A stretch of DNA of 64,000 nucleotides, from contig NZ_VCEJ01000008.1 of the NCBI RefSeq assembly GCF_005860805.1, forward strand, positions 310,001 to 374,000. The letters run 5' to 3'. The position numbers were made by a program, and so were the translations under genes. Under the pieces are notes generated by a model that saw only the letters and a list, made by a program, of their open reading frames with translations, did not search any database and had not been told where the DNA came from. This DNA comes from Dyadobacter luticola (GTDB lineage: Bacteria > Bacteroidota > Bacteroidia > Cytophagales > Spirosomataceae). Shown here one piece after another: positions 8,645-18,140 of the stretch. Position 1 is the first letter of the stretch, and every line of letters begins with the position of its first letter.

Positions 8645-9742
8645 ATGGCAAAAAGAGTAATTATCAGTGGCGGAGGTACCGGCGGGCACATTTATCCTGC
8701 CATCGCCATTGCCAATGCGCTGCAACAGAAAGAGCCTGATCTGGAAGTGTTGTTTGTAGGTGCTTTGGGTAAAATGGAAATGGAGAAAGTGCCGCGTGCC
8801 GGATATAACATCGTGGGTTTGCCGATTGTAGGGATAAAAAGAGAGCTTTCGCTGGATAATCTGGCGTTTCCTTTTAAACTCGCAAACAGTCTTTTGAAGG
8901 CAAAAAAAGTTGTGAAAGATTTTGCGCCCGACATTGCGGTAGGTGTGGGCGGTTTTGCCAGCGGGCCTTTGTTAATGATGGCTTCTCTGGCTGGAATTCC
9001 GACATTGATCCAGGAACAAAATTCCTACGCAGGGATTACCAATAAGTTGCTGGCGAAAAAAGCAGGCAAAATATGTGTAGCATATCCCGGCATGGAAGCA
9101 TTTTTTCCCGCTGAAAAACTGGCACTGCTCGGCAACCCGGTAAGGAGCGACATTGTGGATGTTTCGGCTAAAAGCAAAGAAGCGATCGTGGAGTTCGGGC
9201 TTGATCCCGAACGAAAAACATTGTTCGTGATGGGGGGAAGTCTGGGGGCACGGTCGATTAATGAAAGTATTGATGCGGGTCTGGAGAAACTGATTGCGGC
9301 TGGTTATCAGGTACTCTGGCAAACCGGGAAAAGCTACATTGCCACGGCGCAAGCCAGCATTGCAAAACTCGGTACGAAGCAGGTAAAAGCGTTTGAATTT
9401 ATTTACACGATGGACCTGGCGTATGCGATTGCCGACGTGGTGGTTTCCAGGGCTGGCGCGCTGTCGGTTTCGGAGCTTTGCCTGGCAGCCAAGCCTTCGA
9501 TATTGGTGCCTTACCCAGCGGCTTCGGAAGATCATCAGACAAAAAATGCGCAGACACTGGTAAAACAGGATGCGGCGTGGATGATCAAAGATTCGGCAGC
9601 GGGGCAGGATTTGGTAACAAAAGCACTCGAATTGCTGGGCGATCTGGCGGAACAGGAAAATTTGAAATTTAATATCAGGAAACTGGCAAAACCGACGGCC
9701 GCGAGTGATATCGCAGATGAAGTTTTGAAATTAATCAAGTAA
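8645..9742 (+). CDS. murG: Undecaprenyl-PP-MurNAc-pentapeptide GlcNAc transferase
   Basis: MurG converts lipid I to lipid II on the inner face of the cytoplasmic membrane. The 365-residue GT-B protein starts MAKRVIISGGGTGGHIYPA, carrying the GGTGGHxxPA donor/acceptor loop, and has GVGGFASGPLL, QEQNSYAGITNKLLA and the C-terminal AGALSVSELCLAAKPSILVP. ATG 8645 lies 1 nt after the ftsW stop, implying translational coupling. Confidence 0.96.
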   Translation: MAKRVIISGGGTGGHIYPAIAIANALQQKEPDLEVLFVGALGKMEMEKVPRAGYNIVGLPIVGIKRELSLDNLAFPFKLANSLLKAKKVVKDFAPDIAVGVGGFASGPLLMMASLAGIPTLIQEQNSYAGITNKLLAKKAGKICVAYPGMEAFFPAEKLALLGNPVRSDIVDVSAKSKEAIVEFGLDPERKTLFVMGGSLGARSINESIDAGLEKLIAAGYQVLWQTGKSYIATAQASIAKLGTKQVKAFEFIYTMDLAYAIADVVVSRAGALSVSELCLAAKPSILVPYPAASEDHQTKNAQTLVKQDAAWMIKDSAAGQDLVTKALELLGDLAEQENLKFNIRKLAKPTAASDIADEVLKLIK

Positions 9743-9753
9743 AATCTCAGCGT

Positions 9754-11157
9754 ATGTCATCTTCCATGACGGATTGGAAATACATTTATTTCGTAGGAAT
9801 CGGCGGTATCGGCATGAGCGCTTTGGCGCGCTGGTTTAAGGCAAATGGTTTTCAGGTAGCGGGTTATGACAAGACAATGACGCCGCTCGTGCAAAAGTTG
9901 ACGGAAGAGGACATTGAGGTAACCCTGGAAGATTCCATCGAAAGTATTCCCGCAGCATTTATTGAGGATCCACAGCAGACGCTGATCATTTATACGCCGG
10001 CAGTTCCGGTGCAGCATAAGCAGATGAATTATTTCCGGGACCAGAATTTCCTGATCCTGAAACGCTCGCAGGTACTGGGTTTGCTGACAAGAAATTTGAG
10101 GACGATAGGTGTCGCCGGGACGCATGGAAAGACTACTACTTCGTCTCTGGTAGCGCACATTCTGAAACATGCGAATGTAAACAGCACCGCTTTCCTGGGT
10201 GGGATTACGCAAAATTATGGCACCAATCTGCTCTTAAACGAGCCGTCAGAAAAGCTGGAAGAGGTTTTCTGCGTGGTTGAGGCAGATGAATTTGACCGCT
10301 CATTTCTGACACTTTTTCCTGAAATAGCTATCGTCACTTCCACGGATGCCGATCATTTGGATATCTACGGCGAGCACGAGGCAGTGTTGCAATCTTTTCG
10401 TGAATATGTGGGCCAGATAGACGATGAGGGTGCATTGTTTATGAAAGATGGACTTGAAATTGCGAATAGTACCAAGGCAAAAGTGTATACCTATTCGTTA
10501 AAAAGCGGCGACTATCATTCTGCCAACATTCACATTAAAAATGCGCGTTTTGTGTTTGATCTGGTGTATCCGGACGGTGTGATTTCGAACATTGCGATGA
10601 AGATCCCGGGTTATCACAACATTGAAAATTCGATCGCGGCGAGCGCAGTGGCATTGTACATTGGCATTTCACCAGAAAATATTAAGGAAGCGCTGGAAAG
10701 TTACCGGGGTGTAAAAAGGCGTTTTGAATACCAGGTGGAGGAAGAGGGAAATGTGTACATCGACGATTACGCACACCACCCGGCCGAGATTGAGGCTTTT
10801 CTGACTTCTGTGAAAGGACTTTACCCGGGAAGGCACGTGACGACGATCTTCCAGCCGCACCTTTTCAGTCGTACCCGAGATTTTGCAGACGGTTTTGCAG
10901 AGAGCCTTTCACTGGCAGACCGGCTTTTTTTGCTGGAAATTTACCCGGCCAGAGAGCTCCCGATCGAAGGTGTGAACTCGGAAATGCTTTTGGAAAAGGT
11001 AACAATTGCAGACAAGCAGCTGGTCTCTAAAGAGAATGTACTGAACATTTTAAGGGAGCTGGACACGGATATTGTGGTGACAATCGGGGCAGGCGACATT
11101 GATACTTTGGTGTTGCCGATGCGCGATTTGCTCAGGAATTCATTTGCTAATAATTAG
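9754..11157 (+). CDS. murC: UDP-N-acetylmuramate-L-alanine ligase
   Basis: MurC adds L-Ala to UDP-MurNAc, the first amino-acid addition of the stem peptide. The 467-residue protein has the N-terminal YFVGIGGIGMSALA nucleotide-sugar motif, the ATP loop GVAGTHGKTTTSSL (about residue 120), TDADHLDIYG, and the C-terminal DDYAHHPAEIEAFL. It sits 11 nt after murG. Order murG-murC-ftsQ is the common dcw arrangement. Confidence 0.96.
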   Translation: MSSSMTDWKYIYFVGIGGIGMSALARWFKANGFQVAGYDKTMTPLVQKLTEEDIEVTLEDSIESIPAAFIEDPQQTLIIYTPAVPVQHKQMNYFRDQNFLILKRSQVLGLLTRNLRTIGVAGTHGKTTTSSLVAHILKHANVNSTAFLGGITQNYGTNLLLNEPSEKLEEVFCVVEADEFDRSFLTLFPEIAIVTSTDADHLDIYGEHEAVLQSFREYVGQIDDEGALFMKDGLEIANSTKAKVYTYSLKSGDYHSANIHIKNARFVFDLVYPDGVISNIAMKIPGYHNIENSIAASAVALYIGISPENIKEALESYRGVKRRFEYQVEEEGNVYIDDYAHHPAEIEAFLTSVKGLYPGRHVTTIFQPHLFSRTRDFADGFAESLSLADRLFLLEIYPARELPIEGVNSEMLLEKVTIADKQLVSKENVLNILRELDTDIVVTIGAGDIDTLVLPMRDLLRNSFANN

Positions 11158-11182
11158 TAAAAGCATTTTTAATATTACTAAG

Positions 11183-11959
11183 ATGTTACGTAAATTTGGT
11201 TATTCATGGCTTTTGTTGAAACGAAGTTTATGGCTGATCCTGCCGATAGCCGGAATAGGAATGGCCGAAAGCAGGCTTGGGACGCAACGCTGTAACGATC
11301 TTGTCATAACCATTGAAGGTGACTCGGGCGCACGTTTTCTAAACCAGATGGACGTCCGCATGCTGCTGACAGAAAATGGGGGAGATCCGCTGCTTGGGAA
11401 CAGGCTCAAAGACGTTGCTTTGAATGATCTCGAAAACAGGATCAGGAGAAACAAGCTCATCAAAAAATGCCAGGTTTATCGTGACCTCAGAGGTAATATA
11501 GTTGTAGAAGTAGAACAGGAGAGACCACTTGCGCGCTGGATAGGGACTTCGAGAAATGGGGAAACGCAAAGTACAGCGGGACACTATATTAATGACGAGG
11601 GCGTTTTTTTTCCTCTATCAGAAAGTTATTCAGCAAGAACGTTATTGGTTTCCGGGTCATTTTTTAATGATTCGAAAAAGATGCAGACTACCGAAGGATT
11701 GTCTACGAGGGAATTGCTTCAATTTCTGAATACCGATCCTTTCTGGAAGGCGCAGGTAGCACAAGTGGACGCAGACAAAGAAGGCGAAATACATTTGCTA
11801 ACTGTTTTAGGAGACCAGCGCATTGAGTTTGGCACGGCAGAAGATTACCAGTCTAAGTTCAAGAAGCTGCGTGTGTTTTACGATAAGGTGTTAAGTCAGG
11901 ATTGGAGTAGGTTTAAGCGGATTAGCGTTAAGTTTCAGGATCAAATAGTTTGTGAATAA
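11183..11959 (+). CDS. ftsQ: Cell division protein FtsQ/DivIB-like
   Basis: 258 residues from ATG 11183. The frame is open further upstream but that part overlaps murC in another frame. A short basic cytoplasmic stretch precedes one membrane helix (about residues 13-28, SLWLILPIAGIGMAES). A POTRA-like region follows (VITIEGDSGARFLNQMDVR through VVEVEQERPLARWI) and then the FtsQ beta domain (YINDEGVFFPL). Sequence conservation is low, as usual for FtsQ. Position between murC and ftsA is the main support. It would link FtsZ-ring proteins to septal peptidoglycan synthesis. Confidence 0.85.
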   Translation: MLRKFGYSWLLLKRSLWLILPIAGIGMAESRLGTQRCNDLVITIEGDSGARFLNQMDVRMLLTENGGDPLLGNRLKDVALNDLENRIRRNKLIKKCQVYRDLRGNIVVEVEQERPLARWIGTSRNGETQSTAGHYINDEGVFFPLSESYSARTLLVSGSFFNDSKKMQTTEGLSTRELLQFLNTDPFWKAQVAQVDADKEGEIHLLTVLGDQRIEFGTAEDYQSKFKKLRVFYDKVLSQDWSRFKRISVKFQDQIVCE

Positions 11960-11974
11960 TAATTCACCATCAGC

Positions 11975-13330
11975 ATGGCACACGATAAAATTGTAGTTGG
12001 AGTAGATATAGGTAGTACCAAGATTGCGGTGGTTGCAGCGCAGGGGACCTCTTCGGGATCTCGCCAGAACAACATTGAGATATTGGGGTTCAGTGAAATT
12101 CCGATGCCTTCCGGGGCGGTTGTGAATGGATCTGTTGAAAATATCAAACAGGTTGGCGGCGCGATCCGGGAAGCTTTGCAGGAAACCTCAACACGCTCCG
12201 ATCTGGATATTGGCGTCGTGAATGTTAGTTTCAGCGGCTCGCATGTGAAGGTAAGTTCCCAGAGCGACGGCGTGATCAGGCAGTCCGCTTCTTCCGGTGA
12301 AGAAGTTACTCAAAGAGATGTCGATCAGCTTGTTGACGATATGTACAGAGCCTGGATTGAGCCGAATTTCGAGGTGCTGCACGTGCTTCCGATGGAATTT
12401 GTAGTAGATAATTCAATGGGCGTCCGTGAACCGGTTGGACGTACGGGCATTAAGCTGGGCGGTAATTTCTTAATCGTTTCAGCAGATAATCAATCGATTC
12501 TCCGCACCAAAAAAAGCCTTGCCGACGCAGACCAGAATTTGCGTTGTGATAAAATGGTTTTCGGCCCGCTTGCTACTGGCCTGGCGGTTTTGACAGATAA
12601 TGAAAGAAAAGCGGGTATCGCCCTGGTCGATATCGGCGACCATACAACGGATCTGGTGATTTACCACGACCGGATCATCCGTCACATTGCCACATTTCCG
12701 ATCGGCGGGCGGCACATTACCAGCGATCTTGCGATTGGCTGCGGGATTCAATATGAAAATGCGGAGCAGCTGAAAAGAACATTCGGCTCAGCATTGTCTT
12801 CCGAGGTTCCACTCAACATTGAAATTCTGGTGAACTTTCTGACGGGAAGAGCACCTAAGCCTGTTTTGAAGAAAAACGTTGCATTGATCATTGAAGCGAG
12901 ATTGAAAGAGATCGCGGCGATGGTGTATGCCGAAATTATTGAATCGGGTTATCTGGATAAATTAATCGGCGGAATGGTCCTGACAGGCGGCTCTGCCAAC
13001 ATTGAAGACATTGAAGCTTTGTTCGAAAAAGTGACTGACATGTCGGTGCGCGTAGGATATCCAGAGAATCTGGAAAGAACAGCGAAGGCAGAAGCAGTGA
13101 GCAATTCTTCTTACAGCACGGCAATCGGTCTCGCAATCGCGGGTTTCCGGTCCATCGACTCTCGGGTGAAATCGGTTTGTAAACCTGCTACGGCAGCGGC
13201 TACTACCACTGTAATCCAGCGCGAAAAACCGAAAGAACCGAAGGAGCAGCCCATCAAAAAGACGCCTACATTTTGGGATAGTTTTAACAGTATCATTGGT
13301 AAGAAAGACGACAGTTTGGGAGACTATTAA
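11975..13330 (+). CDS. ftsA: Cell division protein FtsA
   Basis: FtsA is the actin-like protein that anchors FtsZ filaments to the membrane. The 451-residue protein has the phosphate-1 motif VVGVDIGSTKIAVVA, the SHV-containing 1C domain (FSGSHVKV), phosphate-2 VDIGDHTTDLVIY, and the adenosine motif GGMVLTGGSANIEDI. The C-terminus, after a Lys/Pro/Glu-rich linker, ends in FWDSFNSIIGKK, a plausible amphipathic membrane-targeting helix. It precedes ftsZ by 41 nt. Confidence 0.95.
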   Translation: MAHDKIVVGVDIGSTKIAVVAAQGTSSGSRQNNIEILGFSEIPMPSGAVVNGSVENIKQVGGAIREALQETSTRSDLDIGVVNVSFSGSHVKVSSQSDGVIRQSASSGEEVTQRDVDQLVDDMYRAWIEPNFEVLHVLPMEFVVDNSMGVREPVGRTGIKLGGNFLIVSADNQSILRTKKSLADADQNLRCDKMVFGPLATGLAVLTDNERKAGIALVDIGDHTTDLVIYHDRIIRHIATFPIGGRHITSDLAIGCGIQYENAEQLKRTFGSALSSEVPLNIEILVNFLTGRAPKPVLKKNVALIIEARLKEIAAMVYAEIIESGYLDKLIGGMVLTGGSANIEDIEALFEKVTDMSVRVGYPENLERTAKAEAVSNSSYSTAIGLAIAGFRSIDSRVKSVCKPATAAATTTVIQREKPKEPKEQPIKKTPTFWDSFNSIIGKKDDSLGDY

Positions 13331-13371
13331 AAGCTCACAGCAGAAGTTACACAAACTCAACCCCGGGAATT

Positions 13372-14814
13372 ATGAACACAAGCTTGTTGCAATCTTTAGA
13401 CCAGGATTACATTGTAAATGAGATAGTAAAGGACCAGCCACATGGCGGCAGGGAAGGTGAGCCTGCGATCATTAAAGTCATTGGCGTGGGCGGTGGCGGC
13501 AGTAATGCTGTCAATTATATGTTTGAAAATAAGATTACAGACGTAGAATTTGCTGTTTGTAACACCGACAGACAGTCTCTTGCTAAAAGTCCGGTGCCGG
13601 TGAAAATCCAACTTGGCGCTACCTTAACCCAGGGGTTGGGAGCAGGTACGGATGCTGTGAAAGGTAAGGAAGCTGCACTGGAAACGATTGAAGAGATTAA
13701 GGGTTTGCTGGGCGGTTCAACGCAAATGGTTTTTATCACCGCTGGTATGGGTGGTGGTACCGGAACCGGAGCAGCGCCGGTAATCGCGCAGCTTGCACGG
13801 GAAATGGGGAAACTGACCGTAGCCGTAGTGACGGCCCCTTATACCTGGGAAGGACTTGATAAAAAAGAGCAGGCGCTGGAAGGTATTGAGCAGCTGAAAA
13901 AATATTGCGATACGGTTCTAGTGGTCTTGAATGATAAGCTGGAAGAACTTTTTGAAGATATGACCATCACGCAGGCTTTTGCCCAGGCGGATGGCATTTT
14001 GCTGAATGCAGTAAAAAGTATTTCTGAAATCATTACCACCAGCGGTAACATTAACACGGATTTCAAAGACGTAGAAAAAGTATTGAAAGGTGCCGGTCAA
14101 TCAGTGATGGGTACTTCTGAGTCGACGGGTTCTGATCGGGCGCAGACTGCTATCAAGGAAGCACTGGACTCACCGCTGCTGAATGACCGCGATATCAGAG
14201 GTGCAAAACGTATCCTGGTAACCCTTGCCACAAGCAAGAAGAAAGAGGCGACGATGAAAGAGCAGCGCGAGATTTGGAGTTACGTACTTTCACAAGTGGG
14301 AGGCGAAGCCCGAATGTTCAAGCTGGGAACGATCACCGATGAATCTTTGAGCGACAAACTGCGGGTAACCATTGTTGCGGCAGGTTTTGATAGCGTGGAG
14401 TCGCCCATCCCGGGAACGAAACTAAACCGCTCTTTTGAAGTAAAAGCAGAAGATCCCTACGTTACAGGCAACTTCATGCAGACAATCCCTGAGCCGGAAG
14501 TTTTGAGAGAACTGGAAATGACGTCGGAACTGGAAGAAGCTACGCCAACTGGCCATGCAGACATTGTTCTGGAAGATGAACCTGTTGTTACTAGTGGATT
14601 TGAGAAGCTGAACAACACATTGACGGAGTCGGAAGATAACAGGGACTGGGCGGATGAGGAATCGGAGCGGATTGGGATTATGGTAAATGCTTTCAGGGAT
14701 AAGCAGGTAAAAATGGCTGATCTGGAAGGGCCGGCTTACCGACGCAGCCGGGTAGAGCTTTGGAAAAAGCCGACAATGCCCGCCACGGAAATGGAACAAC
14801 ATTGGTTGAGATAA
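13372..14814 (+). CDS. ftsZ: Cell division protein FtsZ
   Basis: FtsZ is the tubulin-like GTPase that forms the division ring. The 480-residue protein has an N-terminal extension of about 25 residues, GVGGGGSNAVNYM, the tubulin signature GMGGGTGTGAAPVIA (about residue 125), and the T7-loop region NINTDFKDVEKVL. After the globular domain a long acidic linker (about residues 370-450) leads to a basic C-terminal tail (YRRSRVELWKKP), a likely site for FtsA or other tethers. It is the last gene of the operon and is followed by a strong terminator. Confidence 0.97.
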   Translation: MNTSLLQSLDQDYIVNEIVKDQPHGGREGEPAIIKVIGVGGGGSNAVNYMFENKITDVEFAVCNTDRQSLAKSPVPVKIQLGATLTQGLGAGTDAVKGKEAALETIEEIKGLLGGSTQMVFITAGMGGGTGTGAAPVIAQLAREMGKLTVAVVTAPYTWEGLDKKEQALEGIEQLKKYCDTVLVVLNDKLEELFEDMTITQAFAQADGILLNAVKSISEIITTSGNINTDFKDVEKVLKGAGQSVMGTSESTGSDRAQTAIKEALDSPLLNDRDIRGAKRILVTLATSKKKEATMKEQREIWSYVLSQVGGEARMFKLGTITDESLSDKLRVTIVAAGFDSVESPIPGTKLNRSFEVKAEDPYVTGNFMQTIPEPEVLRELEMTSELEEATPTGHADIVLEDEPVVTSGFEKLNNTLTESEDNRDWADEESERIGIMVNAFRDKQVKMADLEGPAYRRSRVELWKKPTMPATEMEQHWLR

Positions 14815-14852
14815 AAACGAAAAAAGGGAGCAGATGCTCCCTTTTTTCGTTT
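14815..14852 (+). terminator. Bidirectional terminator between ftsZ and the FMN reductase gene
   Basis: A near-perfect stem of about 18 bp (AAAACGAAAAAAGGGAGC with GCTCCCTTTTTTCGTTTT) has A runs on one arm and T runs on the other, so it can stop transcription of ftsZ (+) and of the convergent reductase gene (-). Confidence 0.92.
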
Positions 14853-14863
14853 TGAGGCAATCA

Positions 14864-15406
14864 CTAAAAGTGAATGATCTGCCCAGCCTGGATTTCCAGT
14901 AATTCTTTATATAAAGTATTCGAAATCACGTTTTCGCGGTAATGTGAGCGTATCTGTCCCAGTTTCACCCGCAATGCTAATGTATTCATACCCAGGTAAC
15001 TGAATACATCATTTAAATGGCTTAAAGCGATGGCAGCACCCTGCATGTTGGAAGAAAGTCCCACCAAAGCTGCTTTTTTATTCGCGAAGCTATTCGGGTA
15101 AGGCAGGCCATCAATAAATGCTTTCAGCACGCCGGGATAAGAACCATTATATTCCGGGACGATAAATACAAACTTATCAGTCTGTTCGAGCAGCGATTTC
15201 AGGTTGTTAAATTCTTCGTTTTTGCCGGTATTTTCATACAATGCGGAAACCGTAAAATCGTGCGGCAGATTCACAAGATCGAGAATAATGCTGGATGCCT
15301 GGTGCTGGGTGAGGATTTCCTGGTAATATTCGGCTATTCGTCGCGACATGGAATTGGGACGGTTTGTACCAACTATAATCACGATCGGAGAAGTGTCTTT
15401 GGTCAT
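14864..15406 (-). CDS. NAD(P)H-dependent FMN reductase family protein
   Basis: A 180-residue flavodoxin-like protein. The N-terminal IVIIVGTNRPNSMSRRIAEY binds the FMN phosphate, and FIVPEYNGSYPGVLKAFIDG (about residues 81-101) is the family signature in NADPH-dependent FMN reductases and azoreductases. The substrate is unknown; quinone, azo-dye or chromate reductase annotations are common for the family but not supported here. It is transcribed toward ftsZ and shares its terminator. Confidence 0.85.
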   Translation of the reverse strand: MTKDTSPIVIIVGTNRPNSMSRRIAEYYQEILTQHQASSIILDLVNLPHDFTVSALYENTGKNEEFNNLKSLLEQTDKFVFIVPEYNGSYPGVLKAFIDGLPYPNSFANKKAALVGLSSNMQGAAIALSHLNDVFSYLGMNTLALRVKLGQIRSHYRENVISNTLYKELLEIQAGQIIHF

Positions 15407-15574
15407 TAATTTGTGAGGATAACTTGTACCTGGCGTCCGGCCGGGTTGAAATTGAATTGTTTTAGTAACAATTTATCGTCAAAATTGTTCAAATGGCAGG
15501 AGCTGGTCGGGATAAAAGCGGTGGCACAATGTATCCGGCATGCGCTGGTTTTCATGATACCGAACATTTATTGT

Positions 15575-15582
15575 TATATTTG
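15575..15582 (+). promoter_or_regulatory. Probable -7 element of the accD promoter
   Basis: TATATTTG matches TAnnTTTG, 78 nt before the accD start. No good TTG is found at the expected distance upstream, so the -33 part is weak. Confidence 0.45.
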
Positions 15583-15659
15583 ATGCTCTTATTCATCATG
15601 GAAACGAGATAATTACTTAACGTTCAAGTCTTTATCAAGATATTAACCCACATAAAAAT

Positions 15660-16502
15660 ATGTCCTGGTTTATTCGGAAAGAGAAAGGTATCAATACGCC
15701 GACGGAAATGAAGCGCGAAGCGCCTGACGGTTTATGGTATCAGTGTCCAAATTGCAAGAAAATTAGTCCTACCAGGGAACATAAGCAGAATGCATTCACT
15801 TGCCCACACTGCAACTACCATGAAAAAGTGGGTTCAGATGTTTATTTTGACCTGCTTTTTGATGATAATGAATTTATAGAGCTGGACGAAAATCTGACTT
15901 CCGGAGATCCTCTTCATTTTGTTGATACAAAGGCATATCCCGACCGTATTAAATCAACGATGGCCAAAACCGGATTGAAAGATGCGGTACGGACAGGTCA
16001 TGGAAAAATGAATGAGCTGGACCTGGTGATTGCTTGTATGGATTTCAATTTCATCGGCGGTTCGATGGGTTCGGTTGTCGGTGAAAAAATCGCGCGCGCA
16101 ATTACTTACGCCATCGAGCATAAAATTCCTTTCCTGATGATTTCCAAATCGGGTGGTGCGCGAATGATGGAAGCGGGATTTTCATTAATGCAGATGGCGA
16201 AAACTTCTGCCCGCCTGGCGCAGCTGTCAGAGGCTAAACTTCCGTACATATCATTACTGACGGACCCAACCACGGGTGGTGTTACGGCTTCTTTCGCGAT
16301 GTTGGGCGATTTCAACATTTCGGAGCCCGAAGCGTTGATCGGATTTGCAGGCCCGCGGGTAATCCGTGAAACAATTGGAAAGGATTTGCCAAAAGGTTTT
16401 CAGAGTGCGGAATTCGTTTTGGAACATGGCTTCCTCGATTTTATTGTTGACAGAAAAGACCTGAAAGATAAATTAACAAGTCTGCTCACCATGCTTCGCT
16501 GA
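15660..16502 (+). CDS. accD: Acetyl-CoA carboxylase carboxyltransferase subunit beta
   Basis: AccD forms, with AccA, the carboxyltransferase that makes malonyl-CoA for fatty-acid synthesis. The 280-residue protein has an N-terminal zinc ribbon (C29, C32, C48, C51) and the crotonase-like domain with FIGGSMGSVVGEKIARAI, SKSGGARMMEAGFSLMQMAK and TDPTTGGVTASFAMLGD. accA is not in this window. The stop is 1 nt before a radical SAM gene, suggesting coupled translation. Confidence 0.96.
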   Translation: MSWFIRKEKGINTPTEMKREAPDGLWYQCPNCKKISPTREHKQNAFTCPHCNYHEKVGSDVYFDLLFDDNEFIELDENLTSGDPLHFVDTKAYPDRIKSTMAKTGLKDAVRTGHGKMNELDLVIACMDFNFIGGSMGSVVGEKIARAITYAIEHKIPFLMISKSGGARMMEAGFSLMQMAKTSARLAQLSEAKLPYISLLTDPTTGGVTASFAMLGDFNISEPEALIGFAGPRVIRETIGKDLPKGFQSAEFVLEHGFLDFIVDRKDLKDKLTSLLTMLR

Positions 16503-16503
16503 T

Positions 16504-17481
16504 ATGCGCCTGGTTTCCCATCCGGTCCTGTGTAATTACTATGTAACTTATCGTTGCAATGCTTCATGCAGTTTCTGTGATATCTGGGAAAAGCCCTCGC
16601 CATACATTACCGTTGAAAATCTTCGCGAAAATTTAAGAGACCTCAAAAAGCTGGGAGTTAAGGTGATTGATTTCACCGGCGGCGAGCCGCTGCTGCACCG
16701 GCAGTTGGACGTACTTTTGCGTGAAGCGAAGGCGCACGGCATGATTACGACCGTCACTAGTAACGGTTTACTTTATCCCAAGCAGGCGGAGAAACTGCGC
16801 GGCCTGATCGATATGCTGCATTTTTCACTGGATTCTCCTGATCAGGAAGAGCATGATAAGTCGCGTGGGGTGAAATGTTTTGATAAGGTGATGGAATCGA
16901 TCGAAATCGCCAGGTCATTTGGAGAGCGTCCCGACATTATTTTTACAGTTTTTGAAAATAACATTCATCACATCAGGCAGTTGTGGGAGGAAGTATGTCT
17001 GCCAAATAATCTGGTCTTGATTTTAAATCCAGTTTTTGAGTACAACAATGTTGGCTCAAATCTTTCGAAAGAGGCTTTGAATGAATTGTTGTGGTGGGCG
17101 AAGCAGAAAAATGTGTATCTGAATGAAGCATTTGTACAGCTGAGACTGGATGGTGGCAACCGCGTCGATGATCCGGTATGTAAAGCAGCGAGTACGACAA
17201 TTGTTATTTCTCCGGAAAATAAGCTCGTTTTGCCCTGCTATCATTTGGGTTTGAAGGATTTTCCGATTGATGGCCAGTTGTTTGACTTATATCATTCAGA
17301 TGAGGTACAAAAGTTGGTAGCCTTGGAAGGCCGGCTTCCGGCTTGTGAAGGATGCGCGATCAATTGCTATATGCAGCCCTCATTTGCAGTTGAAATGAAT
17401 AAATATTGGTGGAAAGCCCTGCCCAGCACCATTAAGTACAATCGTATGAAAGGTACCTGGAAGCAAATGGTAAAATTCTGA
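16504..17481 (+). CDS. Radical SAM protein of unknown substrate
   Basis: A 325-residue radical SAM enzyme. C18, C22 and C25 (CNASCSFC) bind the [4Fe-4S] cluster; DFTGGEPLLH is the SAM-binding GGEP motif, and TSNGLL and FSLDSPD are typical later strands. The C-terminal part has further cysteines (CKAAS, LPCYHLG, CEGCAINC), as in SPASM/twitch proteins that hold auxiliary clusters. The substrate cannot be told. ATG lies 1 nt after accD, so the two are probably cotranslated. An involvement in lipid or peptide modification is only a guess. Confidence 0.85.
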   Translation: MRLVSHPVLCNYYVTYRCNASCSFCDIWEKPSPYITVENLRENLRDLKKLGVKVIDFTGGEPLLHRQLDVLLREAKAHGMITTVTSNGLLYPKQAEKLRGLIDMLHFSLDSPDQEEHDKSRGVKCFDKVMESIEIARSFGERPDIIFTVFENNIHHIRQLWEEVCLPNNLVLILNPVFEYNNVGSNLSKEALNELLWWAKQKNVYLNEAFVQLRLDGGNRVDDPVCKAASTTIVISPENKLVLPCYHLGLKDFPIDGQLFDLYHSDEVQKLVALEGRLPACEGCAINCYMQPSFAVEMNKYWWKALPSTIKYNRMKGTWKQMVKF

Positions 17482-17580
17482 CGCTACCTGCATCCCTCTT
17501 TTCTCAGCGTATCCGTAATCCCGCTTATTTTCCAGCCCTCTTTTGGTCGAATCCTAGGTGCGCATACCCTCCTGCTCATG

Positions 17581-17611
17581 TTGGTATAGTTTTAACAAAA
17601 GGTTAATTTTG
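17581..17611 (+). promoter_or_regulatory. Promoter of smpB
   Basis: TTG at 17581-17583, 20-nt spacer, then TAATTTTG at 17604-17611: a full match to the Bacteroidota primary promoter. Transcription would start close to 17618, only about 12 nt before the smpB ATG at 17630, supporting that start codon. Confidence 0.7.
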
Positions 17612-17629
17612 AGCCCTTTTTACATTGAT

Positions 17630-18088
17630 ATGTCTGAAAAAATAGTTAAAAAAGTAGATATAAAGAACAGGCGTGCTTCCTTCGAATATTTTTTCCTGGA
17701 AGAGTTTACTGCCGGAATGGCCCTGATGGGAACCGAGATTAAATCGATAAGACAGGGAAAAGTCAATTTTCAGGACGCTTATTGTCTTTTTATGGATGAC
17801 GAGCTTTACATCCGCAGCCTGCACATTTCGCCCTATACAGAGGGAACACATTACAATCACGAGCCGATGCGTGACCGGAAACTGCTGATCACGAAAAGAG
17901 AGCGGCGTAAACTGATAGAGGGATTGAAAGATCAGGGGCTCACGATCATCCCGGTACGCCTCTTCACCAGCGACCGTGGACTGGCTAAATTGCACATTGC
18001 CCTGGCCAAAGGTAAGAAGCTCTACGATAAGCGGGAATCGATTAAGGAAAAGGACATTAAGCGCGAAACTGACCGGGCCAACTATTGA
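17630..18088 (+). CDS. smpB: SsrA-binding protein SmpB
   Basis: SmpB carries tmRNA to stalled ribosomes in trans-translation. The 152-residue protein shows VDIKNRRASFEYFFLEEFTAG, GTEIKSIRQGKVNFQDAY and the basic C-terminal tail KGKKLYDKRESIKEKDIKR, which folds in the decoding centre. The start is ATG 17630; an upstream extension of the frame lies in promoter sequence. tmRNA itself is not in this window. Confidence 0.95.
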   Translation: MSEKIVKKVDIKNRRASFEYFFLEEFTAGMALMGTEIKSIRQGKVNFQDAYCLFMDDELYIRSLHISPYTEGTHYNHEPMRDRKLLITKRERRKLIEGLKDQGLTIIPVRLFTSDRGLAKLHIALAKGKKLYDKRESIKEKDIKRETDRANY

Positions 18089-18140
18089 CGGTTATGGTAA
18101 AAAATTGCTATATTGTCGGAACTAACTACCTCAAGGGCTC

